DNA from: Bacteroidetes bacterium endosymbiont of Geopemphigus sp.
Lineage (GTDB): Bacteria; Bacteroidota; Bacteroidia; Flavobacteriales; Blattabacteriaceae
Assembly: GCF_002904345.1 (NCBI RefSeq)
Contig: NZ_PEIH01000005.1
Span: forward strand, 922,449-986,448
DNA length: 64,000 nt
Direction of reading: 5' to 3'
Part shown: in pieces, positions 18,682 through 28,376 of the stretch
How the letters are laid out: each line of letters starts with the position of its first letter
Numbering within the stretch: the stretch's first letter is position 1
The notes under the pieces: generated by a model
Seen by the model: the letters and a program-made list of their open reading frames with translations, nothing else
Database searches by the model: none
What the model was told of the DNA's origin: nothing
Position numbers and translations under genes: made by a program

Positions 18682-18867
18682 ATGATAGGTTTTTTTAAAA
18701 AACACCTTGCGCAAGTTCCTTATGCTGATTTACTTCAGTCGCTCGTCCTAATCTTGTTTTTTCTCTTTTTTTGTTTGACTATATTTTTTGTTTATCGAAA
18801 ACCTAAAGATTATTATAAAGAGGTAAGAGACCTTCCTTTGCAAGAGGATAAAAATAAATTGTTATGA
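18682..18867 (+). CDS. ccoQ: cbb3 oxidase subunit CcoQ-like
   Basis: 61 residues: one membrane helix (about 17-39, LLQSLVLILFFLFFCLTIFF) and a charged tail beginning FVYRKPKDYYKEV. Small single-helix proteins at this place between ccoNO and ccoP are annotated CcoQ, which stabilises the oxidase complex. It starts 2 bases after the ccoNO stop and ends in ATGA overlap with ccoP. The identification leans on position as much as sequence. Confidence 0.85.
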   Translation: MIGFFKKHLAQVPYADLLQSLVLILFFLFFCLTIFFVYRKPKDYYKEVRDLPLQEDKNKLL

Positions 18868-19742
18868 GACCCAGGGTACCCGATTTTATAACCATTCCTT
18901 TTATTATTATCGTCATAACCTTTGTATTCTATGTTTTCTCTGGAGGAAACGTCTCTTACATATGGCATCCTGTTTCTTTATCTGTTCTGATTATCTCTTT
19001 AATTTTACTGCTGATCTTAGAGGTACTTAATAAGTTCATCTACAATCAAAAACTTAAATTTCTTTCTCAAAAAGAGCGTAGTAAGCTCGTTGAGCAGAAC
19101 CGGAAGAATTATTTTGTCAGACTCTATAGAAGTGGTTTTTTAGATGCTAAAGAAGAGGAAAAAGATGTGGCAGTTATAGATCATGGATTTGATGAGATAT
19201 TAGAGCTTGACAATAGATTACCTTCTTGGTGGGTTAATTTATTTTATCTCACTATCATGTTTGCAGTTATTTATTTTCTAGCTTATACGTTTACTGATTT
19301 TGCTCATCCTGAAAAGGAATATGAATTGGATTATGATAAACAATTAGCTGAGATACAGGCTTATGAAAAAACACGTCCTCAGATGACGCTCGAAACGGCT
19401 CGTTTTGATGAAAATCTCGTAGAAGAAGGTAAGGTGATTTTTAAAGAGAGCTGCGCTACTTGCCATGAAGCTGACGGAAGAGGGAATATAGGACCTAACC
19501 TTACAGATGGTTACTGGATTAATAAACAAGAAAAGAGTTTATTTAAAAACGTCTTCCATATGGCATGGTATGGAAGCGAGAACAACCCTACTATGCGTGC
19601 TTTTGGAGCATCAGGAGAGATCAAAGGAAATGATATACAGAAAATCGCAAGCTATGTTTATTCTATCAATAGAAATCCTAAAAAACCATCTGACGGGAAA
19701 GCTCCTGAAGGCGAAAAAGTTACTTGGGAGGAAGAGCAGTAG
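18864..19742 (+). CDS. ccoP: cbb3 oxidase cytochrome c subunit CcoP
   Basis: 292 residues. Two N-terminal helices (about 9-27 and 33-52) lead to the CcoP segment IDHGFDEILELDNRLPSWWV and a further helix near 125-145. A single haem-binding CATCH lies at 197-201 and a distal AFGASGEIKGNDI carries no second CxxCH. Classic CcoP is dihaem; one-haem versions are common in Bacteroidota. It passes electrons from soluble or membrane cytochromes towards CcoO. The ATG overlaps the ccoQ stop. It is followed by 0.75 kb of debris before ccoG resumes the locus. Confidence 0.94.
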   Translation: MRPRVPDFITIPFIIIVITFVFYVFSGGNVSYIWHPVSLSVLIISLILLLILEVLNKFIYNQKLKFLSQKERSKLVEQNRKNYFVRLYRSGFLDAKEEEKDVAVIDHGFDEILELDNRLPSWWVNLFYLTIMFAVIYFLAYTFTDFAHPEKEYELDYDKQLAEIQAYEKTRPQMTLETARFDENLVEEGKVIFKESCATCHEADGRGNIGPNLTDGYWINKQEKSLFKNVFHMAWYGSENNPTMRAFGASGEIKGNDIQKIASYVYSINRNPKKPSDGKAPEGEKVTWEEEQ

Positions 19743-19854
19743 TCAAAATAGTAGAACTTTTCTTAAGTTATAAGGCTTATATCCTTGCTATATTTTCGCC
19801 ATCTTTTTTTCTGCTTGTTCAAAGACCTCGAAAATAAGGAGGTGATCGTGATTT

Positions 19855-20283
19855 ACAAGACTACTGACCGACCTAAGGATGATATGATGATCTAAAGAAT
19901 TTAATAAAGTATATACCGTTTTTAAAGAACAAAAGGGCTATAAAATCGTGAAATTTCTAAGGTCTATAAATGAAGGTACAAAGTATGGTTATATCATTTT
20001 TCCGCATTTGGAAAGCATCGATGATTATTGGGAAGCTAACGAGAGAAGACCTGTGCCAAGAGATATAGACATCACATTCGTTTTAAAGCCTACCAACTCA
20101 TTCGCGCTGAAGGTCAAAAAATCGATGGCGGCGTTAGTCATGTTATCTTTTCTCAAATTTCCAATTCCCGGCTTAGCGAATTTTTTAAAAACCGTTGATA
20201 GCGTATTAGATAGTTTAAAGACCAAGAAAGGTTTTTTGCATGCTAGAGCTTATAAGAGCATTCAGTCTTTTGAAAAAGAATAA
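19855..20283 (+). pseudogene. unknown protein, degraded, inserted in the cco locus
   Basis: An open stretch of about 125 codons ends at 20281-20283 and contains NEGTKYGYIIFPHLES and YWEANERRPVPRDIDITF. It is read through a GTG at 19948 without any clear start signal. Short in-frame-like pieces upstream (VIYKTTDRPKDDM) and downstream (ITKFKDLESHVEAFQ) are cut off by stops or frameshifts, so the original protein was longer. No family was recognised. It separates ccoP from ccoG, which usually adjoin in relatives. It may be an insertion that later decayed. Confidence 0.45.
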
Positions 20284-20495
20284 CTTTATGTAGTTATCAC
20301 TAAGTTTAAAGATCTTGAAAGCCATGTAGAAGCTTTTCAAGAGAAGGTGGCCGTTTCTTTGATAGCTCGATTTACCCGAATCTATTAAAATGGTTCCTGG
20401 GCTATATGAGCGTGTTCCTTAAATATTTGGCATAACATTAGCTAATTATAGATGAACTGCCTGTTGCTGAATTCGAAATTTTCTATATCTTTTTC

Positions 20496-21935
20496 ATGGA
20501 ATCCGATTTTAATTCTCCCTCAACTACTCAAAGCGATAGTTTTCGTGATCATATTAATACCATGGATTGGAAGGGAGTGCGTAAATGGGTGTATCCGCGC
20601 AAGCCTAAGGGACGTTATTATTATCGACGTACTATTCTTAGTTGGTTTTTATTATTATTTTTTCTTTCAGCTCCTTTTATAAACGTCCATGGAGATCCTT
20701 TTCTGAAATTTGATGTACTTCGAAGAGAATTTTTTATCTTCTCATTTCCTTTTTATCCACAGGATTTTTCCCTTTTCGCCTTAGTCACGATCATTACCCT
20801 AGTGTTTATTATTTTTTTTACGGTGGTCTATGGAAGAATTTTTTGCGGCTGGTTATGTCCTCAGACCATTTTTTTAGAAATGCTCTTTCGCAAGATCGAA
20901 TATGCCATAGAAGGAGATAAAGGCGCACAACAGCGTCTGAATCGACAAGCATGGGATGAGGAAAAAATTAGAAAAAAATTTTTGAAATGGTCGATTTTCG
21001 CATTGCTTTCACTTCTTATGTCACATGTTCTATTCGCTTATTTTTTAGGTGCGGATGTGCTTTTTAAGTCTATAGAGGAAGGTCCGTTTCAAAATGCAGG
21101 GGTGTTTTTGATGATCTTTATCAACACTGGAGTTATTTATTTTGTTTACAGCTGGTTTAGAGAGCAGGTTTGTACGTTGGTTTGTCCTTATGGACGTTTC
21201 CAGAGCGTGCTGATTGACAAGCACACTATAGTGGTGGCTTATGATTATAAAAGAGGGGAAGGAACTACTGGACGTGCTAAGTTTAAAAAAGGCGAAGACC
21301 GCCAGGAGTTGGGTAAAGGCGATTGCATTAATTGCGGGCAATGTGTAGCTGTATGTCCTACGGGAATAGATATACGCAATGGCACACAACTTGAATGTGT
21401 CAACTGTACTGTTTGTATGGATGCTTGTGATGATATCATGGATAAGATCGATAAACCTCGTGGGCTGGTCCGCTATACCTCGGAATACAGTATTTCCACG
21501 CGGAAAAAATCTCAATTTACTTCTCGTATGTTCGCTTATACGGCTGTTTTAGTGCTGCTGGTAGGTATGCTAGGTGTGCTTTTGGCTTTTAGAACCCCGG
21601 TAGAGGTTAAAATTCTGCGAGTTCCCGGTTCTGAGTATAATATTCAGGGGGATCAGATCCTAAATTTTTATGAGTATGCTCTTATCAATAAGAGTTCAAA
21701 AACTGTTAATTTGCATTTTAAAGTGCTTTGTTGTAAGGGTGAAATATACTTTCCTTATGATCAAAAACAGTTAAGATTGTTCAAGGGAGAAAACCATCGT
21801 GGAAAACTCAGGGTTATTATTCCCAGAGCGGAAATCTCTCAGGCTAAAACAAGTTTGCGTATAGGGGTTTATGATCAGAATGGACGTCTTATGGATATTT
21901 ACACCACGGCTTTTCTCGGGCCTTTTAAATTTTAG
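20496..21935 (+). CDS. ccoG: cytochrome oxidase accessory protein CcoG (FixG)
   Basis: 479 residues. CcoG is an inner-membrane ferredoxin-like protein implicated in copper reduction for cbb3 oxidase assembly. Helices near 50, 88 and 160 surround the CGWLCPQT motif. Two [4Fe-4S] clusters are marked by CINCGQCVAVCP (from 277) and CVNCTVCMDAC (from 301). Another helix near 345 is followed by a C-terminal beta domain. The ATG gives MESDFNSPSTTQSD; the family often starts with such a polar leader. A 5-base gap separates it from ccoH. Confidence 0.95.
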   Translation: MESDFNSPSTTQSDSFRDHINTMDWKGVRKWVYPRKPKGRYYYRRTILSWFLLLFFLSAPFINVHGDPFLKFDVLRREFFIFSFPFYPQDFSLFALVTIITLVFIIFFTVVYGRIFCGWLCPQTIFLEMLFRKIEYAIEGDKGAQQRLNRQAWDEEKIRKKFLKWSIFALLSLLMSHVLFAYFLGADVLFKSIEEGPFQNAGVFLMIFINTGVIYFVYSWFREQVCTLVCPYGRFQSVLIDKHTIVVAYDYKRGEGTTGRAKFKKGEDRQELGKGDCINCGQCVAVCPTGIDIRNGTQLECVNCTVCMDACDDIMDKIDKPRGLVRYTSEYSISTRKKSQFTSRMFAYTAVLVLLVGMLGVLLAFRTPVEVKILRVPGSEYNIQGDQILNFYEYALINKSSKTVNLHFKVLCCKGEIYFPYDQKQLRLFKGENHRGKLRVIIPRAEISQAKTSLRIGVYDQNGRLMDIYTTAFLGPFKF

Positions 21936-21940
21936 GAATC

Positions 21941-22393
21941 ATGAAAATAAGGTTTCATTGGGGTACAGGTCTTGCTATTGCGTTAATTACCTTTATGGTG
22001 TTTATAGTATATATAGCTTTCATTCGTCCAAATGTAGCGAGTCAATTGGTTTCTGATCGTTACTATGAAGAAGAGATGAAATATCAAGATATCATCGATG
22101 AGCGCAACAACGCCAACGTCTTGCCTGAAAAGCTTTTCGTGGAAGTCTTACTTGCGGGTATAAAAATCCATTTTCCTAAAGCTTTCCGCACTGGCAATAC
22201 CACCGGAAAATTTCATTTGTTGTGTCCCTCGGACAAACTCTGGGATGTTAATAAGTCCCTTAATCTGGATGCCCGCTCAGAAGAGCTTATTCCCGCAAGA
22301 GTACTTCGGGAAGGCGCGTATGTTCTTATTATCAGATGGAGCTCTGATAATAAAAAATACTTTATGAAACAGCCCCTCGTATGGAAACAATAA
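21941..22393 (+). CDS. ccoH: cbb3 oxidase assembly protein CcoH (FixH)
   Basis: 150 residues. One N-terminal membrane helix (about 8-30, TGLAIALITFMVFIVYIAF) is followed by SDRYYEEEMKYQDIIDE, the segment conserved in FixH, and a periplasmic beta domain. It assists insertion of the CcoN subunit. Its last 13 bases overlap the SafE-like gene, implying coupled translation. Confidence 0.9.
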   Translation: MKIRFHWGTGLAIALITFMVFIVYIAFIRPNVASQLVSDRYYEEEMKYQDIIDERNNANVLPEKLFVEVLLAGIKIHFPKAFRTGNTTGKFHLLCPSDKLWDVNKSLNLDARSEELIPARVLREGAYVLIIRWSSDNKKYFMKQPLVWKQ

Positions 22394-23124
22394 TTGTAAG
22401 TACAGCCTTTATTTTGGGTGTGGCCGGTAGTTTGCACTGTTTTGGTATGTGTGGTCCTATTGCTTTTGCTATTGCTATAGATCGTAATCGAAAGGTAAAA
22501 ATGCTCTTGCAGAATCTTTCTTATCAATTGGGACGTATTTTTTCTTACACGTTATTGGGTTTGATTTTTGGTATGATCGGTTACGGCTTTTCCATTGCCG
22601 GCCTTCAAAGATTCCTTTCGGTAATGCTGGGTATAGGTATGATGATTTCTGTATTCATACCCGCAAGGTTTTTTTTGCGAAACTATTGGCTTAAGCCTTA
22701 TGGGCGCTTATTAGGTAAACTGCGCTTATCATTGGGGTATTTTATAAGAAAGAAAACTTTTTCCGGGCTTTTTATTGCAGGCTGTCTTAACGGGCTTTTA
22801 CCTTGTGGTCTAGTCTACATCGCCCTTACTGCTGCCATATCCAGTGGTCAGGTGTTCTCGGGAGTACTTTCTATGCTATATTTTGGTTTAGGCACATTAC
22901 CTTTGATGTTTACCACAGTTATTTTAGGCAATTTCGTTGGCCTTCAGTTTAAAAACAAAATATTAAAAGTTGTTCCTGTGATAGTATTTTTTGTAGGTGC
23001 GTCGCTCTTATTAAGAGGACTTGAACTTGGTATACCCTATCTTTCTCCACCAAAGGGCGCCTTACATTTGCATAAGATGCATGCAGGAAAAGTGATGCCA
23101 TCATCAGATGGACATTGTCATTAA
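22381..23124 (+). CDS. sulfite exporter TauE/SafE-like (CcoH2/DsbD_2) membrane protein
   Basis: 247 residues, about six membrane helices. It begins with GVAGSLHCFGMCGPI and repeats the motif as GCLNGLLPCGLVYIALT near 135-152, the paired Cys-Gly-Pro helix hairpins of the DsbD/SafE superfamily. Proteins of this type at the end of cbb3 loci are thought to help copper or redox handling during oxidase maturation. The C-terminal tail is histidine- and methionine-rich (HLHKMHAGKVMPSSDGHCH), consistent with metal binding. It overlaps ccoH by 13 bases. Confidence 0.88.
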   Translation: METIIVSTAFILGVAGSLHCFGMCGPIAFAIAIDRNRKVKMLLQNLSYQLGRIFSYTLLGLIFGMIGYGFSIAGLQRFLSVMLGIGMMISVFIPARFFLRNYWLKPYGRLLGKLRLSLGYFIRKKTFSGLFIAGCLNGLLPCGLVYIALTAAISSGQVFSGVLSMLYFGLGTLPLMFTTVILGNFVGLQFKNKILKVVPVIVFFVGASLLLRGLELGIPYLSPPKGALHLHKMHAGKVMPSSDGHCH

Positions 23125-23140
23125 AAAATAATATTTTATT

Positions 23141-25405
23141 ATGAGTAAAGAAGATCAGCTTGCACAAGAAGCATTAGAGTATCACAGTCGTTTCCCTGCA
23201 GGTAAAATTGGAATATCACCTACCAAAGGTTACGGCTCTCAAAGGGATCTTTCTCTAGCTTATTCACCAGGTGTAGCTGCTCCTTGTATGGAAATTTACC
23301 GGGATCATCAGAAAGTTTATGATTATACAGCTAAAGGAAATCTTGTGGCGGTTGTTACCAATGGTACGGCGGTGCTCGGACTTGGAGATATAGGCGCGCT
23401 GGCCTCTAAACCGGTTATGGAGGGGAAAGGTTTTCTTTTTAAAATATTTGCCGGTATTGATGTTTTTGATATTGAGATTTCAGAGCCGGATCCCGAGAAA
23501 TTCATTCAAGCGGTTAAAGCTATCGCACCTACTTTTGGTGGTATCAATCTTGAAGACATTAAAGCTCCTGAAGCCTTTGAAATAGAACGCCGTCTCAAAG
23601 CTGAGCTGAATATTCCCGTGATGCATGACGATCAGCATGGCACAGCTATTATTTCAGGAGCCGCGCTTATTAATGCATTAGAACTTGTAGGAAAGAAAAT
23701 TCAAAAGGTTAAGGTAGTAGTCAATGGTGCCGGAGCAGCGGCGATTTCTTGTACTCGTATTTATAAGCAATTGGGTATTAAAGCGGAAAATATTCTTATG
23801 TGTGACAGCAAAGGGGTGATTCGTACAGCGAGAAAAGATCTCAATAAAGAGAAGCAGGAATTTGCAGTTGATACTCTCATCGAATCCCTAGCAGAAGCCC
23901 TTAAGGGCGCGGATGTTTTTATTGGTCTTTCCGTAGCCGATGTGCTAAGTGAGGAAATGCTTTTGACTATGTCTAAGGACCCGATTATTTTTGCCATGGC
24001 CAATCCGGATCCCGAAATCCGCTATGAACTCGCTTTAAAGGCACGTCCCGATGCTATCTTAGCTACTGGACGTAGTGATTATCCAAATCAGGTAAACAAT
24101 GTATTGGGCTTTCCTTATATATTTCGTGGAGCCTTAGATGTGCAAGCAACCACCATTAATGAAGAGATGAAGCTGGCTGCTGTTTTAGCCCTTGCCGATT
24201 TGGCCAAGGCTCCTGTTCCTGAACAGGTAAATATCGCTTATAATCAAAAAGATATTTCTTTTGGTCGTGAATATATTATACCCAAACCTTTCGATAATCG
24301 TTTGATTACGCATGTAGCACCTGCCGTGGCTAAAGCCGCAATGGAATCCGGTGTAGCGCGCAAGGAAATTACTAACTGGGATTCTTATAAAGACCATCTT
24401 CTTGACAGAATGGGTATAGATAGCAAGGTACTTCGAATGGTACAGAATCGCGCGCGTACCTCTCCAAAAAGCATTGTTTTTTGCAATGGTGAGGAATATA
24501 GCGTTATTAAAGCCGCTCAAATACTTAAACAGGAAGGTATCGCCCATCCTATACTTTTGGGAAATAAAAATCGTATAGCTCAACTGATGAAAAGCTACAA
24601 CATCGATGAGAAATTCTCTGTTGTCGATCCTGAGAAGCAAGAAAGCAGGGAAAAAGTAGAGCGTTATGCACATATTTTTTGGGAGAAAAAACAGCGCAAA
24701 GGCATTACGTTTTATGATGCACGTAAACGCATGCAAACTCGTGATTATTTTGGCGCAATGATGGTAGATCAAAAGGAAGCGGATGTGGTCATTACAGGTT
24801 ATTCAAGAAGCTTTTCCCTTAGCCTTCATCCCATATTAGAAGTCATCGGCAGTGCCCGGAACAGTTATAAAGCAGCTGGTATGATGATTTTACTTACCAG
24901 GCGTGGTCCGCTTTTCCTGGCTGATACAGCTGTGATTCCAAATCCTGATTTTGAAGATTTGGCACGCATTGCGCTTATGGCAGCGCAGATGGCTAAGACT
25001 TTCGATGTAGAGCCACATGTGGCTATGTTATCTTTTCAAAATTTTTCCTATTCTTCAGAGATCTCTAAAAAAATGGCGCAAGCGGTGGCTTATTTGCACG
25101 AAAACCATCCAGATCTATCGGTAGATGGAGGGGTGCAACCTGATTTTGCTTTGAATGAAGCGCTCATGTTGAAAAAATTCCCTTTTTCCAAATTATCCGG
25201 AAAGCGCGCCAATGTATTTATATTTCCAAATATAGCCTCCGGCAATCTTACTTATAAATTTATTCGCGGTCTGGGAGATATACAGGTAATCGGTCCGGTA
25301 ATGTTGGGAATGCGAAAGCCAGCACATGTAATGCAGATGCAATCGAGTATAGAAGAAATCGTACATCTGGCTACTTTTGGGGTGATGGATGCACAACTTA
25401 GATAA
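23141..25405 (+). CDS. maeB: NADP-dependent malic enzyme, MaeB type
   Basis: 754 residues. The N-terminal malic enzyme (about 1-425) decarboxylates malate to pyruvate while making NADPH. It shows [30 protein letters not shown] and the nucleotide-binding [14 protein letters not shown]. The C-terminal third (about 430-754) is the phosphotransacetylase-like regulatory domain usual in MaeB. The 16-base gap after the oxidase locus gives no separate promoter by eye. It ends 4 bases from the convergent deacetylase gene. In many Flavobacteriia maeB lies next to ruvA; here it is 17 kb away, which points to rearrangement. Confidence 0.95.
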   Translation: MSKEDQLAQEALEYHSRFPAGKIGISPTKGYGSQRDLSLAYSPGVAAPCMEIYRDHQKVYDYTAKGNLVAVVTNGTAVLGLGDIGALASKPVMEGKGFLFKIFAGIDVFDIEISEPDPEKFIQAVKAIAPTFGGINLEDIKAPEAFEIERRLKAELNIPVMHDDQHGTAIISGAALINALELVGKKIQKVKVVVNGAGAAAISCTRIYKQLGIKAENILMCDSKGVIRTARKDLNKEKQEFAVDTLIESLAEALKGADVFIGLSVADVLSEEMLLTMSKDPIIFAMANPDPEIRYELALKARPDAILATGRSDYPNQVNNVLGFPYIFRGALDVQATTINEEMKLAAVLALADLAKAPVPEQVNIAYNQKDISFGREYIIPKPFDNRLITHVAPAVAKAAMESGVARKEITNWDSYKDHLLDRMGIDSKVLRMVQNRARTSPKSIVFCNGEEYSVIKAAQILKQEGIAHPILLGNKNRIAQLMKSYNIDEKFSVVDPEKQESREKVERYAHIFWEKKQRKGITFYDARKRMQTRDYFGAMMVDQKEADVVITGYSRSFSLSLHPILEVIGSARNSYKAAGMMILLTRRGPLFLADTAVIPNPDFEDLARIALMAAQMAKTFDVEPHVAMLSFQNFSYSSEISKKMAQAVAYLHENHPDLSVDGGVQPDFALNEALMLKKFPFSKLSGKRANVFIFPNIASGNLTYKFIRGLGDIQVIGPVMLGMRKPAHVMQMQSSIEEIVHLATFGVMDAQLR

Positions 25406-25409
25406 ACTA

Positions 25410-26726
25410 TTATTCCTTGGTGGCTTCCTCTAATAGTTGTTCATAAAGCATTTTCCAACCCTTCCATTTGGGAATTTTATCGGAAAGGGCATCATTTTGC
25501 ATAACACATATATAGGTGCCTCCGATGGTTTTTACTTCATGCATTAAATCAAGAAGTTTTCGTAAAGCTTTTTCTCCGTTGAGTTTCATATAATATTTTA
25601 AGCTTACAGAGGTAGCCACGAAAGGAAAGACTTTAAGTGAAGTGATCAATTCGTTTTTAAGATCATAGAAGAAAAAAGGCGTACAGGTCGCTGCCCGAAA
25701 ACCCGTATAATCAGGAAAACCCATGGTATAGTCTTCTTCTATGCCGATTTCTACGAGATTTCTATAGGTCTCTGGCAGATGAATGCCAACAAAATGTTGT
25801 TGTGATCTTGTGATATTATAATGTAAAATCTCTTCTAATCTTCGTTTTTCTCTAGCTAGTAAATAAGATTTTATACTGGAGGCATAAGAAGTGTATAAGC
25901 CGATTTTAGTATAATCAGCTATAGACTTAATCAGTTCTCTGAACTTTCGGTTCCTTATGGAGATATTTTTATCGTACAAATCATAATCCGCTACCAGAAA
26001 AAATAGAAAAGTTTTTAGGCGATACTTTTTATGATAATAGATAATATCATCATAGGTGTCCATAGGATCTTTAGTTATTCCCAATAAAGTGCTAATTCTT
26101 TCCTTAAGAACTTCCCAGTGAGCGCCTTTAATATCATGTAGTGCGCCCGCTATGTTTCTTACCAGACCTTTGCCTTTATAGGACCAGGTTTGAGAAAAAG
26201 AAAGAACGTTTAAGAATTCAAATTTTCTATTCGTATTTTTTAAATCCGGAAAATTTCTTTTAAGTATGCCCAGTATTTCAAGGGTCCATATATCTACCAA
26301 AGGTTTGTGAAGGAATTGATTCTTATAGGCCATGCTTTCAGTAGCTGAGAATCTTCCAAAACTATCTGGGATAAAATCTAGATACTCTTCATATCGAGAT
26401 ATAAGGTAGAAACTTGCTGCAAATGGATCAAATTTCATAGCACTTTCCTCTAAATTAACCTTAAAAAAGCATATGGTTTCCTTTTCCTTCCAGACATGTG
26501 TGTCTATATCTGATCGAAGTCCTTTTTCAAATAAAAGTGGATGAGCTTCAAAAAATAATTCTCCTCCTAATGGATGATATGTGTAACTGATTTTATATTC
26601 GGAATGTGCTATAAACGTTTCTATATTGGAAGTGAATTCTATATCGATTTTTAAAACAGTACCAAAAATATGTTTGAAAATATATTGCACACGTGGAGTA
26701 AGCTTATGTATATAAATTAATAGCAT
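25410..26726 (-). CDS. DUF7033 / polysaccharide deacetylase-like protein
   Basis: 438 residues starting MLLIYIHKLTPRVQYIFKHI, the characteristic opening of a Bacteroidota family annotated as polysaccharide deacetylase with an N-terminal DUF7033 domain. Other family blocks are FDPFAASFYLISRYEEYL and GRFSATESMAYKNQFLHKP. The second half has the TIM-barrel-like pieces FFLVADYDLYDKN and MGFPDYTGFRAATCTPFFFY. The D-H-H metal ligands of true deacetylases are not obvious, so activity is uncertain. Its substrate is unknown. Next upstream on the same strand lies the radC remnant. Confidence 0.8.
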   Translation of the reverse strand: MLLIYIHKLTPRVQYIFKHIFGTVLKIDIEFTSNIETFIAHSEYKISYTYHPLGGELFFEAHPLLFEKGLRSDIDTHVWKEKETICFFKVNLEESAMKFDPFAASFYLISRYEEYLDFIPDSFGRFSATESMAYKNQFLHKPLVDIWTLEILGILKRNFPDLKNTNRKFEFLNVLSFSQTWSYKGKGLVRNIAGALHDIKGAHWEVLKERISTLLGITKDPMDTYDDIIYYHKKYRLKTFLFFLVADYDLYDKNISIRNRKFRELIKSIADYTKIGLYTSYASSIKSYLLAREKRRLEEILHYNITRSQQHFVGIHLPETYRNLVEIGIEEDYTMGFPDYTGFRAATCTPFFFYDLKNELITSLKVFPFVATSVSLKYYMKLNGEKALRKLLDLMHEVKTIGGTYICVMQNDALSDKIPKWKGWKMLYEQLLEEATKE

Positions 26727-26735
26727 GCAATAAAG

Positions 26736-26989
26736 CTATAAGACGCTATTTTCTAAGAAACTATAAAAACTTTTTTGTATGATGATATGATCGAATAATT
26801 GAATTTGCGAAAGATTTGCTAACTTTTTCATTTCCTTTGTTAAGGAATGATTCGCTTTTACTAAATTGTTCTTTATGTATCAATTTTTATAGCTATTTAG
26901 GTAGAATACCCAAAATTCTTCATGTCATCTTCAGCCCAGTTTTTTATCGAGGGGAGACGATTGTTTTTGTCTGATGACTCTGTTTTCAT
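26736..26989 (-). pseudogene. radC: RadC-family protein with internal deletion
   Basis: Read on the minus strand, the ATG at 26989 opens MKTESSDKNNRLPSIKNWAE and DDMKNFG, the RadC N-terminus (xxxIKxWAEDDRPREK). After a stop the sequence jumps to EMKKLANLSQIQLFDHIII and QKSFYSFLENSVL, the RadC C-terminus (xKKLxxAGxxLDIxLLDHIIIxxxxYYSFAExGLL), ending at 26736. About 150 central residues, including the HxHPSG metal site, are gone. Only 254 of roughly 690 bases remain. Confidence 0.8.
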
Positions 26990-27018
26990 AGAAGAGATAT
27001 AAAACAAATTAAGCGAAA

Positions 27019-27651
27019 TTAAACATTTAAGGTTGTAGTTTTAGCAATTTTTTTCCACACGCAATAACCTCGAATGGCTAAGCAAGTAAATATGATGAAC
27101 TGTATACTAGTGAAAGGTAATCCTTTAATGAAGTATAAAGGTATTGAGATAATATTGCCTACAATCCAGAATAGCCAATTTTCGACTTTTTTTGATGCCA
27201 TCTGATACATTCCGGCGAAAAATATTGCAGTCGCAAAAATATCTGCCCAGGCATAGGTGTAGTGAATTTTTCCGAAGATGTAATAAATACCTATTGTAAA
27301 TAAAAAAGTGATACTCCAATGAAGGGCGGTCTGAAAATAATCTTTTCGACTTGAAAAATTTATAGCTAGACCTTTATCTGAAATATTTTTAGTCTTCCAT
27401 TTATGCCATCCATAAAAGCTCATGGCTGTATGATAGATGTTGATGATAAACTCTCCATAAAGAGCTGTTATAAAGGTGAGATATACATAAATGCTGGTGC
27501 TTATAATTCCGGTAGGGTAAACCCCGATATGAGCCCGTTGCGCTAAGACTACACTTAGAATACCTAAAAACACAGCGATGACTTCCAAAGCAATATTTAT
27601 TGTGCTGGATTCCATATAAGGTTCTATAAAAAAATCAACGAAGCTACTCAT
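27019..27651 (-). CDS. pnuC: nicotinamide riboside transporter PnuC family
   Basis: 210 residues from the ATG at 27651 (MSSFVDFFIEPYMESS); longer in-frame starts would run deep into the neighbouring gene. Seven hydrophobic segments fit the PnuC/SWEET-like fold, and the family blocks VVLAQRAHIGVYPTGIIST, MSFYGWHKWK and SIPLYFIKGLPFTSIQF are present. PnuC proteins carry nicotinamide riboside or, in some Bacteroidota, thiamine; no riboswitch is visible to decide. The start overlaps the stop of the phosphopantetheinyl transferase gene by 8 bases. Confidence 0.88.
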   Translation of the reverse strand: MSSFVDFFIEPYMESSTINIALEVIAVFLGILSVVLAQRAHIGVYPTGIISTSIYVYLTFITALYGEFIINIYHTAMSFYGWHKWKTKNISDKGLAINFSSRKDYFQTALHWSITFLFTIGIYYIFGKIHYTYAWADIFATAIFFAGMYQMASKKVENWLFWIVGNIISIPLYFIKGLPFTSIQFIIFTCLAIRGYCVWKKIAKTTTLNV

Positions 27652-28276
27652 TCTCTGTCTCTGTAACATATACCAGCCAGAAATCATTAATTTTTGTATA
27701 GTAAGCTTGATATTCAATAGATTCCGAACCATTTATGATACGACATTGGATAGAATTATCTTCTAATGAAAAGGGCATTACTCGGTAGTTCTCTGAAATA
27801 TTTAGTAAGCTTCCTCCGTTAATTTTATAAAGACTCTCTTTGATGCCCCAAATGATATGCAGATAATCTGTTTGCCTATTCTTTTTAATAAAGGTAGTTT
27901 CTGAAGGATGTAAAAATTTTTTGCTTATGTATAGGATTTTTCCTGCAGCTTCTTTTTCTATATCTATACCTATAACTTTTTCACTTAGCGCCACTGCACC
28001 CCTTATACAAGAGTGACTTATAGAGAGATAAGGAACTTTAGCTGAAAAGGGTTTTCCTTTGCTATCATAAAAGATATAGGGATATCCACCAAGGGCATGA
28101 AAAGCGCAATAAACAGCTAAAAACTCTTGTTGACGTTTAGGAGAACGGCTCTCATATATTATTTTGTTTTCAACGCTTAGCGGATATTTAAGAAAAATTT
28201 CCCTAGGGTCTTCATCGGCCTGCCATACGGCAATTTTCAGAGAATGATTTTTTTTAATAGTTTCTATTAAGGGCAT
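27644..28276 (-). CDS. 4'-phosphopantetheinyl transferase superfamily protein
   Basis: 210 residues. Sfp-type enzymes move phosphopantetheine from CoA onto a carrier-protein serine. Conserved blocks are YLSISHSCIRGAVALSE, the magnesium-binding GIDIE (near 124) and WGIKESLYKING (near 155) with the KE pair. The obvious client is AcpP, encoded 13 kb away. It heads a two-gene unit with pnuC (8-base overlap). Confidence 0.9.
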   Translation of the reverse strand: MPLIETIKKNHSLKIAVWQADEDPREIFLKYPLSVENKIIYESRSPKRQQEFLAVYCAFHALGGYPYIFYDSKGKPFSAKVPYLSISHSCIRGAVALSEKVIGIDIEKEAAGKILYISKKFLHPSETTFIKKNRQTDYLHIIWGIKESLYKINGGSLLNISENYRVMPFSLEDNSIQCRIINGSESIEYQAYYTKINDFWLVYVTETENE

Positions 28277-28376
28277 TTATCCAGATATGTCACTAATTTT
28301 ACTAGTATCGGTAAAGATCCTTAATTTATGTAATACAGCAAAGTAAAAATTTAATTCTCGATAGGTATATACTTTT

